From the NCBI GenBank assembly GCA_049642465.1, contig JBAROV010000135.1, positions 5,621-69,620 of the forward strand: a stretch of 64,000 nucleotides of DNA, in the 5' to 3' direction. The DNA is from CAWDPQ01 sp049642465. Its GTDB lineage: Bacteria > Acidobacteriota > Vicinamibacteria > Vicinamibacterales > 2-12-FULL-66-21. This document shows positions 32,107 to 39,448 of this stretch, piece after piece; position 1 is the first letter of the stretch; each line of letters begins with the position of its first letter. Made by a program: the position numbers and the translations under genes. The notes beneath the pieces are model-generated. The model saw nothing but the letters and a program-made list of their open reading frames with translations, ran no database searches and was not told the DNA's origin.

Positions 32107-32170
32107 AAAAGGGAAATGGGAAAAGGGAGAAGGGAAAATTTTCCCTTCTCCCTTCTCCCTTTTCCCTTTA
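32107..32170. repeat. Heptamer inverted-repeat array (GGGAAAA / TTTTCCC), four units against four
   Basis: GGGAAAT, GGGAAAA, GGGAGAA, GGGAAAA (32111-32138) face TTTTCCC, TTCTCCC, TTCTCCC, TTTTCCC, making an almost perfect hairpin with no loop bases to spare. The following TTTATTCTGTCC resembles the TTTACTCTATCC after the array at 1083, so both are copies of one element. Confidence 0.85.
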
Positions 32171-32185
32171 TTCTGTCCTGTCAGC

Positions 32186-32452
32186 ATGGTGCAGACTTCA
32201 GATCTTCAGGAATCAGCCGCGCCGGAGGCTCCTGCCGAGCCCGCGGCTCCCATCACCAGCCGATTTCTTTTCGTGGACGTGGCCGCCCAGCGCGCGAAGC
32301 AACTGCGCCGTGGCGCGCTGCCCCGACTCGATCGGCAGTTCCAACAGGGTCCGCATAAACTCGAGCGGATCGCCATGGAGGAAGTCCGCGGCGGACTGAT
32401 CCACTACACCCTCCCGACCGCGGAGGAATTCGGACGCAGCGTCAAGCGCTGA
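32186..32452 (+). CDS. rpoZ: DNA-directed RNA polymerase omega subunit
   Basis: 88 residues. SRFLFVDVAAQRAKQLRRGALPRL and HKLERIAMEEVRGGLIHYTLP correspond to the conserved RpoZ core (helix with AA-RA-QL-G, then K-xx-IA-EE). An acidic Ala/Pro-rich tail of about 25 residues precedes the core. Omega helps assemble the beta' subunit and is needed for ppGpp binding in some bacteria. It is usually next to gmk; here it stands alone behind the Hsp20 gene. Confidence 0.8.
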   Translation: MVQTSDLQESAAPEAPAEPAAPITSRFLFVDVAAQRAKQLRRGALPRLDRQFQQGPHKLERIAMEEVRGGLIHYTLPTAEEFGRSVKR

Positions 32453-32504
32453 GGCCGGCTCGAGCGGAACTTCCCGGCCAGTTCCTCGTAAGTTTGATCA
32501 AAGG

Positions 32505-32687
32505 ATGCTCCAGCTCGCCTTGTTGCCGTTCCGGCTGGTGTTCGCGCTCTTGATGATTCCAATATTCATCATCAAGTTTGTCCTCGGGGCTGTGTTCTTC
32601 CTGATTCTGGCGCCCCTTGCGGCGCTGGTTTTTCTCGTCGGGTTAGTTGTTGTAGCCGCGGTCGTGCTCATACCCTTCGCGCTCTAA
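32505..32687 (+). CDS. Small hydrophobic membrane protein
   Basis: 60 residues, almost all hydrophobic: two likely helices (LALLPFRLVFALLMIPIFII and FVLGAVFFLILAPLAALVFLVGLVVVAAVVLI). AAAGG lies immediately before the ATG. No family recognised. The consistent hydrophobic pattern and its place between two real genes support it, but it remains a prediction. Confidence 0.55.
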   Translation: MLQLALLPFRLVFALLMIPIFIIKFVLGAVFFLILAPLAALVFLVGLVVVAAVVLIPFAL

Positions 32688-32724
32688 GGCCAAACTGGCG
32701 CCGGCTTGTGTCACGATCTGTGGC

Positions 32725-33603
32725 ATGAGCATCCCCAACACGTCCGTCCGCGGCGTGCTGCTGCTGTTGGTGTTCGCCGCCGCGCCGCTCGCGCACCCGC
32801 CTGCCCCGAGCAAGGTCGAGGGGCCTTCCCCGCCGCAACCATCGCAGCCGTACCGCATTCTCCTGACCAACGACGATGGTGTCCGCGCGCCTGGCATTCT
32901 CGCAGCCGCGCAGGCCCTCAAGGCGATCGGCGAGGTGACGATCGTGGCGCCGGCGACGAACCAGAGCGGCAAGGGGCATTCGATCACGATCGAGGACCCG
33001 ATTTACGTGGACGCGGTGACTCTGAACGACGATGTGCAGGCCACATCCGTCGCCGGCACTCCGGCCACGAGCGTAAAAGTGGCGCTCGGTGCGCTCCTGA
33101 CGCGCAAACCGGATCTCGTGGTGTCGGGGATCAATCGCGGATGGAATCTAGGCTCGGTGGCGTATGTCTCGGGTACTGTCGGTGCGGCCCGGGAGGCCGC
33201 ACTGGCCGGCATTCCCGCGGTGGCCGCGTCACTCTCGTCGGAAGAATCCAATTACGCTCCCGCTGCGCAGATCGTGCGTCAGGTCGTCGAGATCGCGCGA
33301 AAGGCTGGGTTCGAGCGCGGTGTATTTCTCAACGTGAACGTTCCGGCCGGATCGGCGAACGCCATAAAGGGTATCCAGCTGACGCGCCAAAGCGCGTTGA
33401 CCGGCGTCGAGCGGTTTGAAGAACAGCGGTCCCCGCGCGGTCGAAAATACTTCTGGAGCGTCTGGAACGAGCCAACCGGTGACGCGGAGGGCACCGACGT
33501 CTGGGCGGTGGAGCACGGTTACGCCGCGGTCACCCCGCTTCGTGCAACGGAATTCGATGCGGCCGCCTATGAGTCCTTTCGAAAGGTGATTCCCAGGGAG
33601 TGA
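32725..33603 (+). CDS. surE: SurE-family 5'/3'-nucleotidase with signal peptide (predicted exported)
   Basis: 292 residues. An N-terminal signal-like segment (GVLLLLVFAAAPLAHP) and a Pro-rich linker (to about 42) precede the SurE domain: RILLTNDDGVRAPGI (metal Asp pair), VAPATNQSGKGHSIT, VAGTPATSVKVAL, LVVSGINRGWNLGS and YVSGTVGAAREAAL. SurE normally is a cytoplasmic survival nucleotidase of about 250 residues; here it seems to be sent to the periplasm. Part of the linker (PAPSKVEGP) is encoded by a short palindromic repeat. It converges on gatA with 26 bases between stops. Confidence 0.9.
   Translation: MSIPNTSVRGVLLLLVFAAAPLAHPPAPSKVEGPSPPQPSQPYRILLTNDDGVRAPGILAAAQALKAIGEVTIVAPATNQSGKGHSITIEDPIYVDAVTLNDDVQATSVAGTPATSVKVALGALLTRKPDLVVSGINRGWNLGSVAYVSGTVGAAREAALAGIPAVAASLSSEESNYAPAAQIVRQVVEIARKAGFERGVFLNVNVPAGSANAIKGIQLTRQSALTGVERFEEQRSPRGRKYFWSVWNEPTGDAEGTDVWAVEHGYAAVTPLRATEFDAAAYESFRKVIPRE
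32803..32824. repeat. Intragenic palindromic repeat in the surE linker
   Basis: GCCCC, twelve bases (GAGCAAGGTCGA), GGGGC. It encodes the SKVEG peptide of the linker. The GAGCAAGGTCGA core resembles a dispersed palindromic repeat whose translated SKVEG peptide recurs in many environmental bacterial genomes. Confidence 0.45.
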
Positions 33604-33629
33604 TCAGTGCTCGCGGGGCGGCAGGCGCT

Positions 33630-35099
33630 TCACGCCGCGTTCTTGACCAGACTGGGGAGCTCGCGGCTCCACGGCGTGACGTGTTCGTATGCGGATGCCG
33701 CGTGCAGCACAGTCGCTTCGTCCATTCGCCGGCCCGTCAGCTGCAAGCCCACCGGCAACCCCTCGGGAGTAAAACCGCAGGGGATGCTCACGGCGGGAAG
33801 GCCGGCGAGATTTGCGCCAACCGTGAACACGTCCGCCAGGTACATCTGGATGGGATCCGCGATCCGTTCGCCAATCGGGAAGGCGGCCGTCGGGCTCGTC
33901 GGCATGGCGACGAGATCCACAGTTTCCAGCGCCGCGTCGTAATCCCCTTTGATCAGGGTCCGCACCTGCTGTGCCTTCAGGTAGTACGCATCGTAATAGC
34001 CTGCGCTCAGCACGTAGGTGCCGAGCATGATGCGGCGCTTGACCTCGGCGCCGAATCCGGAACCGCGCGTGCTCTCGTACATCGACGCCAATGTCGATGC
34101 GTCGGCACGACGGCCGAATCGAACGCCATCGTAGCGTGCGAGGTTCGAGCTGGCTTCCGCAGTCGCGATGAGGTAGTAGACCGGGATCGCGTGTCGGCTA
34201 TGCGGCAGTTCGACATCGATCAGCGACGCTCCACGTTCTTCCAGCACGGCGAGCGCCTGGTTGAAGGCCGACAGAACGCCGGCCTCGACCCCTTCTCCAA
34301 CGAGGGCGCGCGGCACACCAATCCGGATGCCTTTGACCGAGTCCCCTGAGGAGTCCGTGTTGAAGTCAGGGAGCGGGTCGCGCGAGGATGTGGCGTCGCG
34401 TGCATCGTTGCCCGCAATCACCGAGAGCGCGAGCGCCACGTCTTCCACCGAGGTGGCCATGGGGCCGATTTGATCCAGCGACGAGGCGAACGCAAGAAGG
34501 CCATACCTCGAAACGCGCCCGTAGGTCGGCTTGAGCCCGACGATGCCGCAGAGCGCCGCCGGCTGTCGAATCGATCCCCCAGTGTCGCTGCCGAGTGCGA
34601 GCGGCACCATGCGCGCGGCCACGGCGGCTGCCGATCCTCCGCTCGATCCACCCGGAATGCGATCGGTCAGCCAGGGGTTGCGCGTCGGGCCGTACGCCGA
34701 GTTCTCCGTGGATGAACCCATGGCAAACTCGTCGCAATTGGTTTTGCCGACGATGATGGCGCCTGCACTTTCCAGGCGCTCGATCACCGCGGCGTCGTAG
34801 GGCGGAATGTACGAGTCGAGGATCCGTGAGCTCGCGGTCGTTCTCAGCCCGCGCGTGCAGATGTTGTCTTTGACTGCGACCGGCACGCCGAGCAGCGGCA
34901 GCCCGGAGAGCTCTGCCCGTCGCAGATCCAGTTCCGCGGCGCGCGCGCGTGCACGTTCGGCATCCACAATCCGAAACGCACCGATCCGGCCGTCAAGCGC
35001 GGCGATGCGTTCGAGGGTCGCGTCGCAGACCTCGGTTGCCGACGCACGCCCGGCGGCGATGGCGCGGCGGATTTCAACGGCGGTCTGCGGGAGCGTCAT
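33630..35099 (-). CDS. gatA: Aspartyl/glutamyl-tRNA amidotransferase subunit A
   Basis: 489 residues. Amidase-signature triad: Lys in GVPVAVKDNICTRG, the GGSSGGSAAAVAARMVPLALGSDTGGSIRQPA block with the cis-Ser and the nucleophilic Ser, and the core FAMGSSTENSAYGPTRNPW. With GatB and GatC it converts misacylated Glu-tRNA(Gln) or Asp-tRNA(Asn). It overlaps gatC by four bases; gatB is not in the window. Confidence 0.97.
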   Translation of the reverse strand: MTLPQTAVEIRRAIAAGRASATEVCDATLERIAALDGRIGAFRIVDAERARARAAELDLRRAELSGLPLLGVPVAVKDNICTRGLRTTASSRILDSYIPPYDAAVIERLESAGAIIVGKTNCDEFAMGSSTENSAYGPTRNPWLTDRIPGGSSGGSAAAVAARMVPLALGSDTGGSIRQPAALCGIVGLKPTYGRVSRYGLLAFASSLDQIGPMATSVEDVALALSVIAGNDARDATSSRDPLPDFNTDSSGDSVKGIRIGVPRALVGEGVEAGVLSAFNQALAVLEERGASLIDVELPHSRHAIPVYYLIATAEASSNLARYDGVRFGRRADASTLASMYESTRGSGFGAEVKRRIMLGTYVLSAGYYDAYYLKAQQVRTLIKGDYDAALETVDLVAMPTSPTAAFPIGERIADPIQMYLADVFTVGANLAGLPAVSIPCGFTPEGLPVGLQLTGRRMDEATVLHAASAYEHVTPWSRELPSLVKNAA

Positions 35100-35398
35100 C
35101 CGCCGATCACCCGCGGCACCCTGAAGAGACCAGCCGCCAGATTCGCGTCAGGCGCCGCCGCCAAGGCATCGTCGCGATTGAGGCCCGGGCGCTCCTGGTC
35201 CTCACGGAGCGACTCCGGGCTCGCGAACGCGTGGGACGTGGGAGGGACTCCGGTGGTATCCACTTCCTGGACCTGTTCGGCGTACGCGAGGATGTCGGCC
35301 AGCTGCTTCGCGAAGAGCGCTCGCTCGTCACTGGTCAGTTCGAGGCGCGCCAGTTCTGCGATGCGATCCACATCGTCGGGAGTGAAATGAGCGGGCAT
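35096..35398 (-). CDS. gatC: Aspartyl/glutamyl-tRNA amidotransferase subunit C
   Basis: 100 residues. FTPDDVDRIAELARLELTSDERALFAKQLADILAYAEQVQEVDTTGVPPTSHA is the GatC sequence that wraps between GatA and GatB; REDQERPGLNRDDALAAAPDANLAAGLFRVPRVIGG is the usual C-terminus. It precedes gatA with a four-base overlap and is divergent from the Memo-like gene. Confidence 0.96.
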   Translation of the reverse strand: MPAHFTPDDVDRIAELARLELTSDERALFAKQLADILAYAEQVQEVDTTGVPPTSHAFASPESLREDQERPGLNRDDALAAAPDANLAAGLFRVPRVIGG

Positions 35399-35453
35399 AG
35401 CGGACTACGATGCTAACGCAAAATGGGTGGCGGCCGGTCTATTAGCTCGGTGG

Positions 35454-35482
35454 TTGATTAACAGCGGCTGACGTTCTATTAC
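35454..35482 (+). promoter_or_regulatory. Promoter of the Memo-like gene, leaderless type
   Basis: TTGATT (35454-35459), a 17-base spacer and TATTAC (35477-35482), six bases before the ATG at 35489. Transcription would begin at or next to the start codon. Confidence 0.6.
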
Positions 35483-35488
35483 TCGTCT

Positions 35489-36322
35489 ATGCGGATCCGA
35501 CCTGCGGCAGTCGCCGGGAGCTGGTACCCGGGCACCCGGGGCGCGCTCGAGCGGGACGTCGATATCTACCTCTCCGCGGCCTCACCGGGCCCCGGGGGTG
35601 TGGTGACCGCCATCATTTCACCCCATGCCGGGCTGATGTTTTCGGGTCCGGTCGCGGCGTACGCCTACAAGGCCATCTCGTCCGCAGAGTATGAGGTTGC
35701 CGTTCTCGTCGGGCCGTCACACTACGTCGGCTTCGACGGTGTCGCTCTGTACTCCGAAGGCGGCTTCGAATCTCCGCTCGGGGTCGCCTGCATCGACGAC
35801 GAGGGTGCGCAGGCCATCGCGGCTTCTTCGATCGTCCAAGAGTTGCCATCGGCGCATCGGCGTGAGCATTCGCTGGAAATGCAGCTGCCGTTTCTGCAAC
35901 GAGTACTGCCCGATGTGAAGATCGTGCCGCTCTTGATGGGCTACCAGACGCGCGACACCATCGGTGCGCTGGCCTCCGCTCTGGCATCGTCGTTCGCGGC
36001 TCGCCGAACGTTGCTCATCGCGAGCACCGACCTCTCTCACTACTTCGACGCGAAGACGGCAACAGCCCTCGACTCACGGGTACAGCACGCCGTGAACACC
36101 TTCAATGCTGACGGCCTGCTGGATATTTTCGAGGAGTACCCGGAGCACGAACGCGGGCGATACGTCGCGTGCGGCGGTGGCCCGGCCATTTCGGTGCTCA
36201 TGGCCGCGCGGATGATGGGCGCACGCGAGGCACGCGTCCTCAAGTACGCGCATTCCGGAGAAATCTCTGGCGATTACGATGCCGTCGTCGGGTATCTCGC
36301 CGCGGCCATTGGACTGTTCTGA
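35489..36322 (+). CDS. amrB: AmmeMemoRadiSam system protein B (MEMO1 family)
   Basis: 277 residues. RPAAVAGSWYPGTRGALERDV at the N-terminus, AIISPHAGLMFSGPVAAYAYK (HAG motif), VLVGPSHYVGFDGVAL, HRREHSLEMQLPFLQRVLP (EHSxExQ) and IASTDLSHYF are the Memo signatures; the conserved His residues form a metal site like that of extradiol dioxygenases. The biochemical role of bacterial Memo is unknown. The AMMECR1 gene follows after 15 bases. The start has a -10 box six bases upstream and no Shine-Dalgarno. Confidence 0.93.
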   Translation: MRIRPAAVAGSWYPGTRGALERDVDIYLSAASPGPGGVVTAIISPHAGLMFSGPVAAYAYKAISSAEYEVAVLVGPSHYVGFDGVALYSEGGFESPLGVACIDDEGAQAIAASSIVQELPSAHRREHSLEMQLPFLQRVLPDVKIVPLLMGYQTRDTIGALASALASSFAARRTLLIASTDLSHYFDAKTATALDSRVQHAVNTFNADGLLDIFEEYPEHERGRYVACGGGPAISVLMAARMMGAREARVLKYAHSGEISGDYDAVVGYLAAAIGLF

Positions 36323-36337
36323 CTCGACTTGGATTGA

Positions 36338-36871
36338 ATGCTGAATGAAACCCAAAAGGCAGCACTCCTGGAGTTGGCCAGAGGTTCGATCGCCGAACGA
36401 GTGCGCGGCGATCGACTGCTGGTCCCGGAGCTGCCGGAGTTTCCGGAGGCGACCGGGGTGTTCGTGACGATCAAAAGTGCAGGCACGCTCCGCGGTTGCC
36501 TTGGAACGCTCGAGAACCGGCGTGGTCTGCCCAACGAAGTTGTTCGGTGTGCCGCCGATTCCGCGACGCAGGATCCTCGCTTCTCGCCGGTGCAAGTCGC
36601 TGAGCTCGACGATTTGCGTCTGGAACTGTCCGTGCTTGGACCGCTCGAGAAGATCGACCCGGTTCCAGGGGCCTTCACGATCGGTGTGCACGGCCTCGTG
36701 GTGGAGCAGGGCCGTAGGCGAGGGTTGTTGCTGCCTCAGGTCGCCACTGAGTGGGGCTGGACGCCCGAACAATTTCTCGGGCAAACGTGCGTGAAGGCGG
36801 GGTTGCGCACCGACGCCTGGCAGACGGGTGCCACGGTCTACAGATTCTCTGCCGAGGTTTTTGGCGAATAA
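36338..36871 (+). CDS. amrA: AmmeMemoRadiSam system protein A (AMMECR1 domain)
   Basis: 177 residues. GVFVTIKSAGTLRGCLGTLENRRGLPNEVVRCAADSATQDPRFSPVQVAELDDLRLELSVLGP contains the AMMECR1 LRGCIG hexapeptide (here LRGCLG) and the DPRF motif. Function unknown; it normally accompanies Memo and a radical SAM protein, the latter not present here. The stop overlaps the start of nfo (TAATG). Confidence 0.93.
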   Translation: MLNETQKAALLELARGSIAERVRGDRLLVPELPEFPEATGVFVTIKSAGTLRGCLGTLENRRGLPNEVVRCAADSATQDPRFSPVQVAELDDLRLELSVLGPLEKIDPVPGAFTIGVHGLVVEQGRRRGLLLPQVATEWGWTPEQFLGQTCVKAGLRTDAWQTGATVYRFSAEVFGE

Positions 36872-37794
36872 TGTCCCGGCTCCCACCCCACCGCGCAAAC
36901 GACGCGCGGCGGGGACCCCGGCTCGGTGCGCATCTTTCGATAGCAGGAGGTCTGCCCCGCGCCGTCGATCGCGCGGTCGCGTCGAAATGCGAGGCCCTGC
37001 AGATCTTTACGAAGTCAGCGGGTCAGTGGCGTGCTCGAACGTTGCCCGATGACGAAGTCGTGCTGTTTCGAAGACGGGTCGCGGAAACAGGTATTCGGCC
37101 CGTCGTGGCCCACAACAGCTACCTCATTAACATTGCGGCGGCCGCACCAGCGTTGCGCCTGCAGTCGCTCAACGCGCTGCGCGAGGAACTCGATCGCGCC
37201 GACAGGCTCGGGCTCGACGCGCTCGTCATGCATCCCGGATCGTACACCACGGGATCCGAAGAAGAAGGCCTGCAGTTGATTGCTGACGGATTGCGCACGC
37301 TCCTCGCTGAGCGGCCAGCGGGTGGGGCGATGATCCTGCTCGAACACACGGCAGGCCAGGGAACCAACCTCGGACATCGATTCGAGCATCTGGCGTCGAT
37401 CATCGATCGCCTCGACGGATCGCCGCGCGTCGGTGTCTGTCTCGATACCTGCCACCTGTTGACCGCCGGCTACGATCTTTGTTCCGACGAGGGGTACAAG
37501 CGAACGTTCCGGGAGTTCGATCGGTTGATCGGTCTCGACCGGATCCAGCTCTTTCATCTGAATGATTCCAAGAAGCCGTGCGGCAGTCGAATCGATCGTC
37601 ACGAGCACATCGGCAAGGGCTGCCTCGGCCTGGAGCCGTTTCGGCGACTGCTGAACGATCGGAGATTTGCCACACTTCCGATGTTGCTCGAAACGCCAAA
37701 GCTCGAAACGCCCGAGAGTCAGCGCAGATCCGACGTGGACCCGTGGGACGCCCGTAATCTCCGAACGCTGAGAAAACTCCTCCGAACGGTATGA
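36871..37794 (+). CDS. nfo: Endonuclease IV (AP endonuclease)
   Basis: 307 residues from ATG 36871. LGAHLSIAGGLPRAVDRAV, FTKSAGQWRARTL, VMHPGSYTTGSEEEGL, ILLEHTAGQGTNLGHRFEHL, VCLDTCHLLTAGYDL, FHLNDSKKPCGSRIDRHEHIGKGCLG and MLLETPK supply the nine conserved trinuclear zinc ligands. It cuts DNA 5' to abasic sites. An in-frame codon further upstream lies within amrA, so the coupled start is preferred. It may share repair context with the glycosylase at 59.9 kb. Confidence 0.96.
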   Translation: MSRLPPHRANDARRGPRLGAHLSIAGGLPRAVDRAVASKCEALQIFTKSAGQWRARTLPDDEVVLFRRRVAETGIRPVVAHNSYLINIAAAAPALRLQSLNALREELDRADRLGLDALVMHPGSYTTGSEEEGLQLIADGLRTLLAERPAGGAMILLEHTAGQGTNLGHRFEHLASIIDRLDGSPRVGVCLDTCHLLTAGYDLCSDEGYKRTFREFDRLIGLDRIQLFHLNDSKKPCGSRIDRHEHIGKGCLGLEPFRRLLNDRRFATLPMLLETPKLETPESQRRSDVDPWDARNLRTLRKLLRTV

Positions 37795-37797
37795 TCG

Positions 37798-37927
37798 TCT
37801 GTGGTCTTTGGTCTGTGGTCTGTGGTCTTCGGTCTCTGGTCTGGACAGCCCCGAGCCCCGAGATCAGAGACCAGAGACCAGAGACCAGAGACCAGAGACC
37901 AGAGACCAGAGACCAGAGACCAGAGAC
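37798..37927. repeat. Heptamer inverted-repeat array with nine exact CAGAGAC copies abutting a start codon
   Basis: Left arm: six NNGGTCT units (GTGGTCT, TTGGTCT, GTGGTCT, GTGGTCT, TCGGTCT, CTGGTCT; about 37800-37841). Right arm: CAGAGAC repeated nine times without error (37865-37927), ending at the ATG of the next gene. The arms are complementary through GGTCT/AGACC around a GGACAGCCCCGAGCCCCGAG centre. Confidence 0.9.
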
Positions 37928-38800
37928 ATGTTTCGACCGATGACTCTCCTGTTGATCGTCGTGGCGCTCGGCTGTCCGCACTCGGCCGAGGCGTGGGGAT
38001 TCGAAGTCCACAAGTACATTCTCGATCGCGCCATCCCGCTGTTGCCTCCCGAGATTCGTCCGTTCTTTGCGAAGTACCGGACCAGCATCGTCGAGCACGC
38101 GATCGACCCGGATTTGTGGCGGACAGCCGGCTGGGAAGCGGAACCTCCGCGTCATTTCGTGGACCTGGATGCGTACGGTCCCTACCCGTTCAAAGAAATG
38201 CCCCGCGACTTCGAGGCGGCGGTCAAACGTTATGGGCGGGACTTCGTCGAAAAGAACGGCACGCTGCCCTGGCGGACGGACGAGATTTTCATCAAACTCA
38301 CCGAAGCGTTTACGCAGAAAACGCCGTACTCCCGCGACAACATCAAGTTCTTCTCATCGGTGATTGGTCATTACGTCAGCGACGCGCACGTGCCGTTCCA
38401 CGCGGCGCTGAACTATGACGGGCAGTTGACCGGGCAGCGAGGGATCCATTCGCGTTTTGAAAGCGAATTGTTTCTGCGATACGAGCCTCGGCTCCAGGTC
38501 AGCCCCGCGCCTCTCGTCCAGGTGCCAAGCGCACGCAATCTGATCTTCGATACCTTGGTCGAGAGCTTCCCGTTCGTCCAAACGATCCTGGATGCCGACA
38601 AGGTTGCCGTGAGCGGGCGCGAGTTCTACGACGACGAGTACTTTGCGAGTTTCTTCGCGAAGGTGAGGCCGATCGTCGAGCGTCGGCTCGCAGGGGCCAT
38701 CACCGCGACGGCGTCAATCATTACGGCTGCCTGGGTCAACGCCGGGCGGCCGTTGCTGCCGCCCGAGGACAAACGCGAGCCTCGACGAGTGGGACGTTAA
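37928..38800 (+). CDS. Secreted zinc-dependent phospholipase C / S1-P1 nuclease-like protein
   Basis: 290 residues. The signal peptide (MTLLLIVVALGCPHSAEA) is followed by WGFEVHKYILDRA: in this fold the mature N-terminal Trp supplies zinc ligands, and cleavage after AEA would leave Trp first. VIGHYVSDAHVPFHA (about residues 138-152) has the HxxxDxHxxxH-type metal motif. Phospholipase C and S1/P1 nuclease share this fold, so the substrate is undecided. The start directly follows the CAGAGAC array and has no ribosome-binding site. The stop overlaps the convergent MgtC-type gene by four bases. Confidence 0.83.
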   Translation: MFRPMTLLLIVVALGCPHSAEAWGFEVHKYILDRAIPLLPPEIRPFFAKYRTSIVEHAIDPDLWRTAGWEAEPPRHFVDLDAYGPYPFKEMPRDFEAAVKRYGRDFVEKNGTLPWRTDEIFIKLTEAFTQKTPYSRDNIKFFSSVIGHYVSDAHVPFHAALNYDGQLTGQRGIHSRFESELFLRYEPRLQVSPAPLVQVPSARNLIFDTLVESFPFVQTILDADKVAVSGREFYDDEYFASFFAKVRPIVERRLAGAITATASIITAAWVNAGRPLLPPEDKREPRRVGR

Positions 38801-39249
38801 TCCTTTTGGCGAGATCCGTAACGACGGTCGATCGCGGCTTCGATCGGGTGCAGCAGCAGCAGGACGACGACTGTGACGATCGTTGCGATGAAGGCGAGAT
38901 GATATTCGCCCCCTCCTGCCGCGACGCCGACCGCCGCGTTGACCCAGACCGTCGCCGCGGTCGTGAGTCCCTGGACGCCGCCGTCCCTTCGGAGGATGGC
39001 GCCGGCCCCGAGAAAACCAATCCCGGTGACGATCTGTGCGGCGAGCCTGCCGGGGTCCGCACCGGGTATTCCTGCCGCCATGTCGATCGACATCAGCGTG
39101 AAGAGCGCCGAACCGATTGCGATCAGGATATTGGTCCGCAGACCGGCGGACTTCTGCCGCAACTCGCGTTCGAAACCCAACACGCTGCCAAGGAGGGCAG
39201 CGGTCAGCAGCCGGGTGACCAGCTCAGCATCTGAAAGTGACGGTGTCAT
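38797..39249 (-). CDS. MgtC/SapB family membrane protein
   Basis: 150 residues. Helices: LVTRLLTAALLGSVLGFERE, GLRTNILIAIGSALFTLMSI, AAQIVTGIGFLGAGAIL, VQGLTTAATVWVNAAVGVAAGGG and FIATIVTVVVLLLL. The ERE, GLRT and GIGFLGAG motifs define the MgtC/SapB family, often linked with survival in low magnesium. The C-terminal cytosolic domain of full MgtC is absent. The start at 39249 was chosen over one eight codons upstream by comparison with the family N-terminus. Confidence 0.9.
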   Translation of the reverse strand: MTPSLSDAELVTRLLTAALLGSVLGFERELRQKSAGLRTNILIAIGSALFTLMSIDMAAGIPGADPGRLAAQIVTGIGFLGAGAILRRDGGVQGLTTAATVWVNAAVGVAAGGGEYHLAFIATIVTVVVLLLLHPIEAAIDRRYGSRQKD

Positions 39250-39297
39250 AGGCTCGTGGCACTTTGCTTGCACAGTTCAGCTCGGAGGCTGAACAGC

Positions 39298-39441
39298 ATG
39301 CTTTGGACGATCGTTGTAATCCTGCTGGTGCTCTGGTTGCTCGGAATCACATTGAAGGTCACGAGCGGTCTGATTCACCTGCTGCTGGTCATCGCGCTGA
39401 TTGTCATCGTCGTCCGGCTCCTCAGCGGGCGGCGCGTGTAA
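39298..39441 (+). CDS. Lmo0937-family tiny membrane protein
   Basis: 47 residues: MLWTIVVILLVLWLLGITLKVTSGLIHLLLVIALIVIVVRLLSG. Two closely spaced helices with the W-L-LG and GLIHLLLVIA pattern match the widespread Lmo0937 family of stress-associated small membrane proteins. It lies 48 bases from the divergent MgtC-type gene and may share its regulation. Confidence 0.8.
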   Translation: MLWTIVVILLVLWLLGITLKVTSGLIHLLLVIALIVIVVRLLSGRRV

Positions 39442-39448
39442 GCTACCA

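Noticed and set aside
35399..35453. A tRNA or other small RNA in the gatC-amrB gap.
   Set aside because: No cloverleaf or conserved RNA motif could be formed; only the amrB promoter is supported.
37865..37927. Nine short direct repeats could suggest a CRISPR array.
   Set aside because: The unit is seven bases with no spacers and no cas genes nearby; it is a tandem heptamer array.
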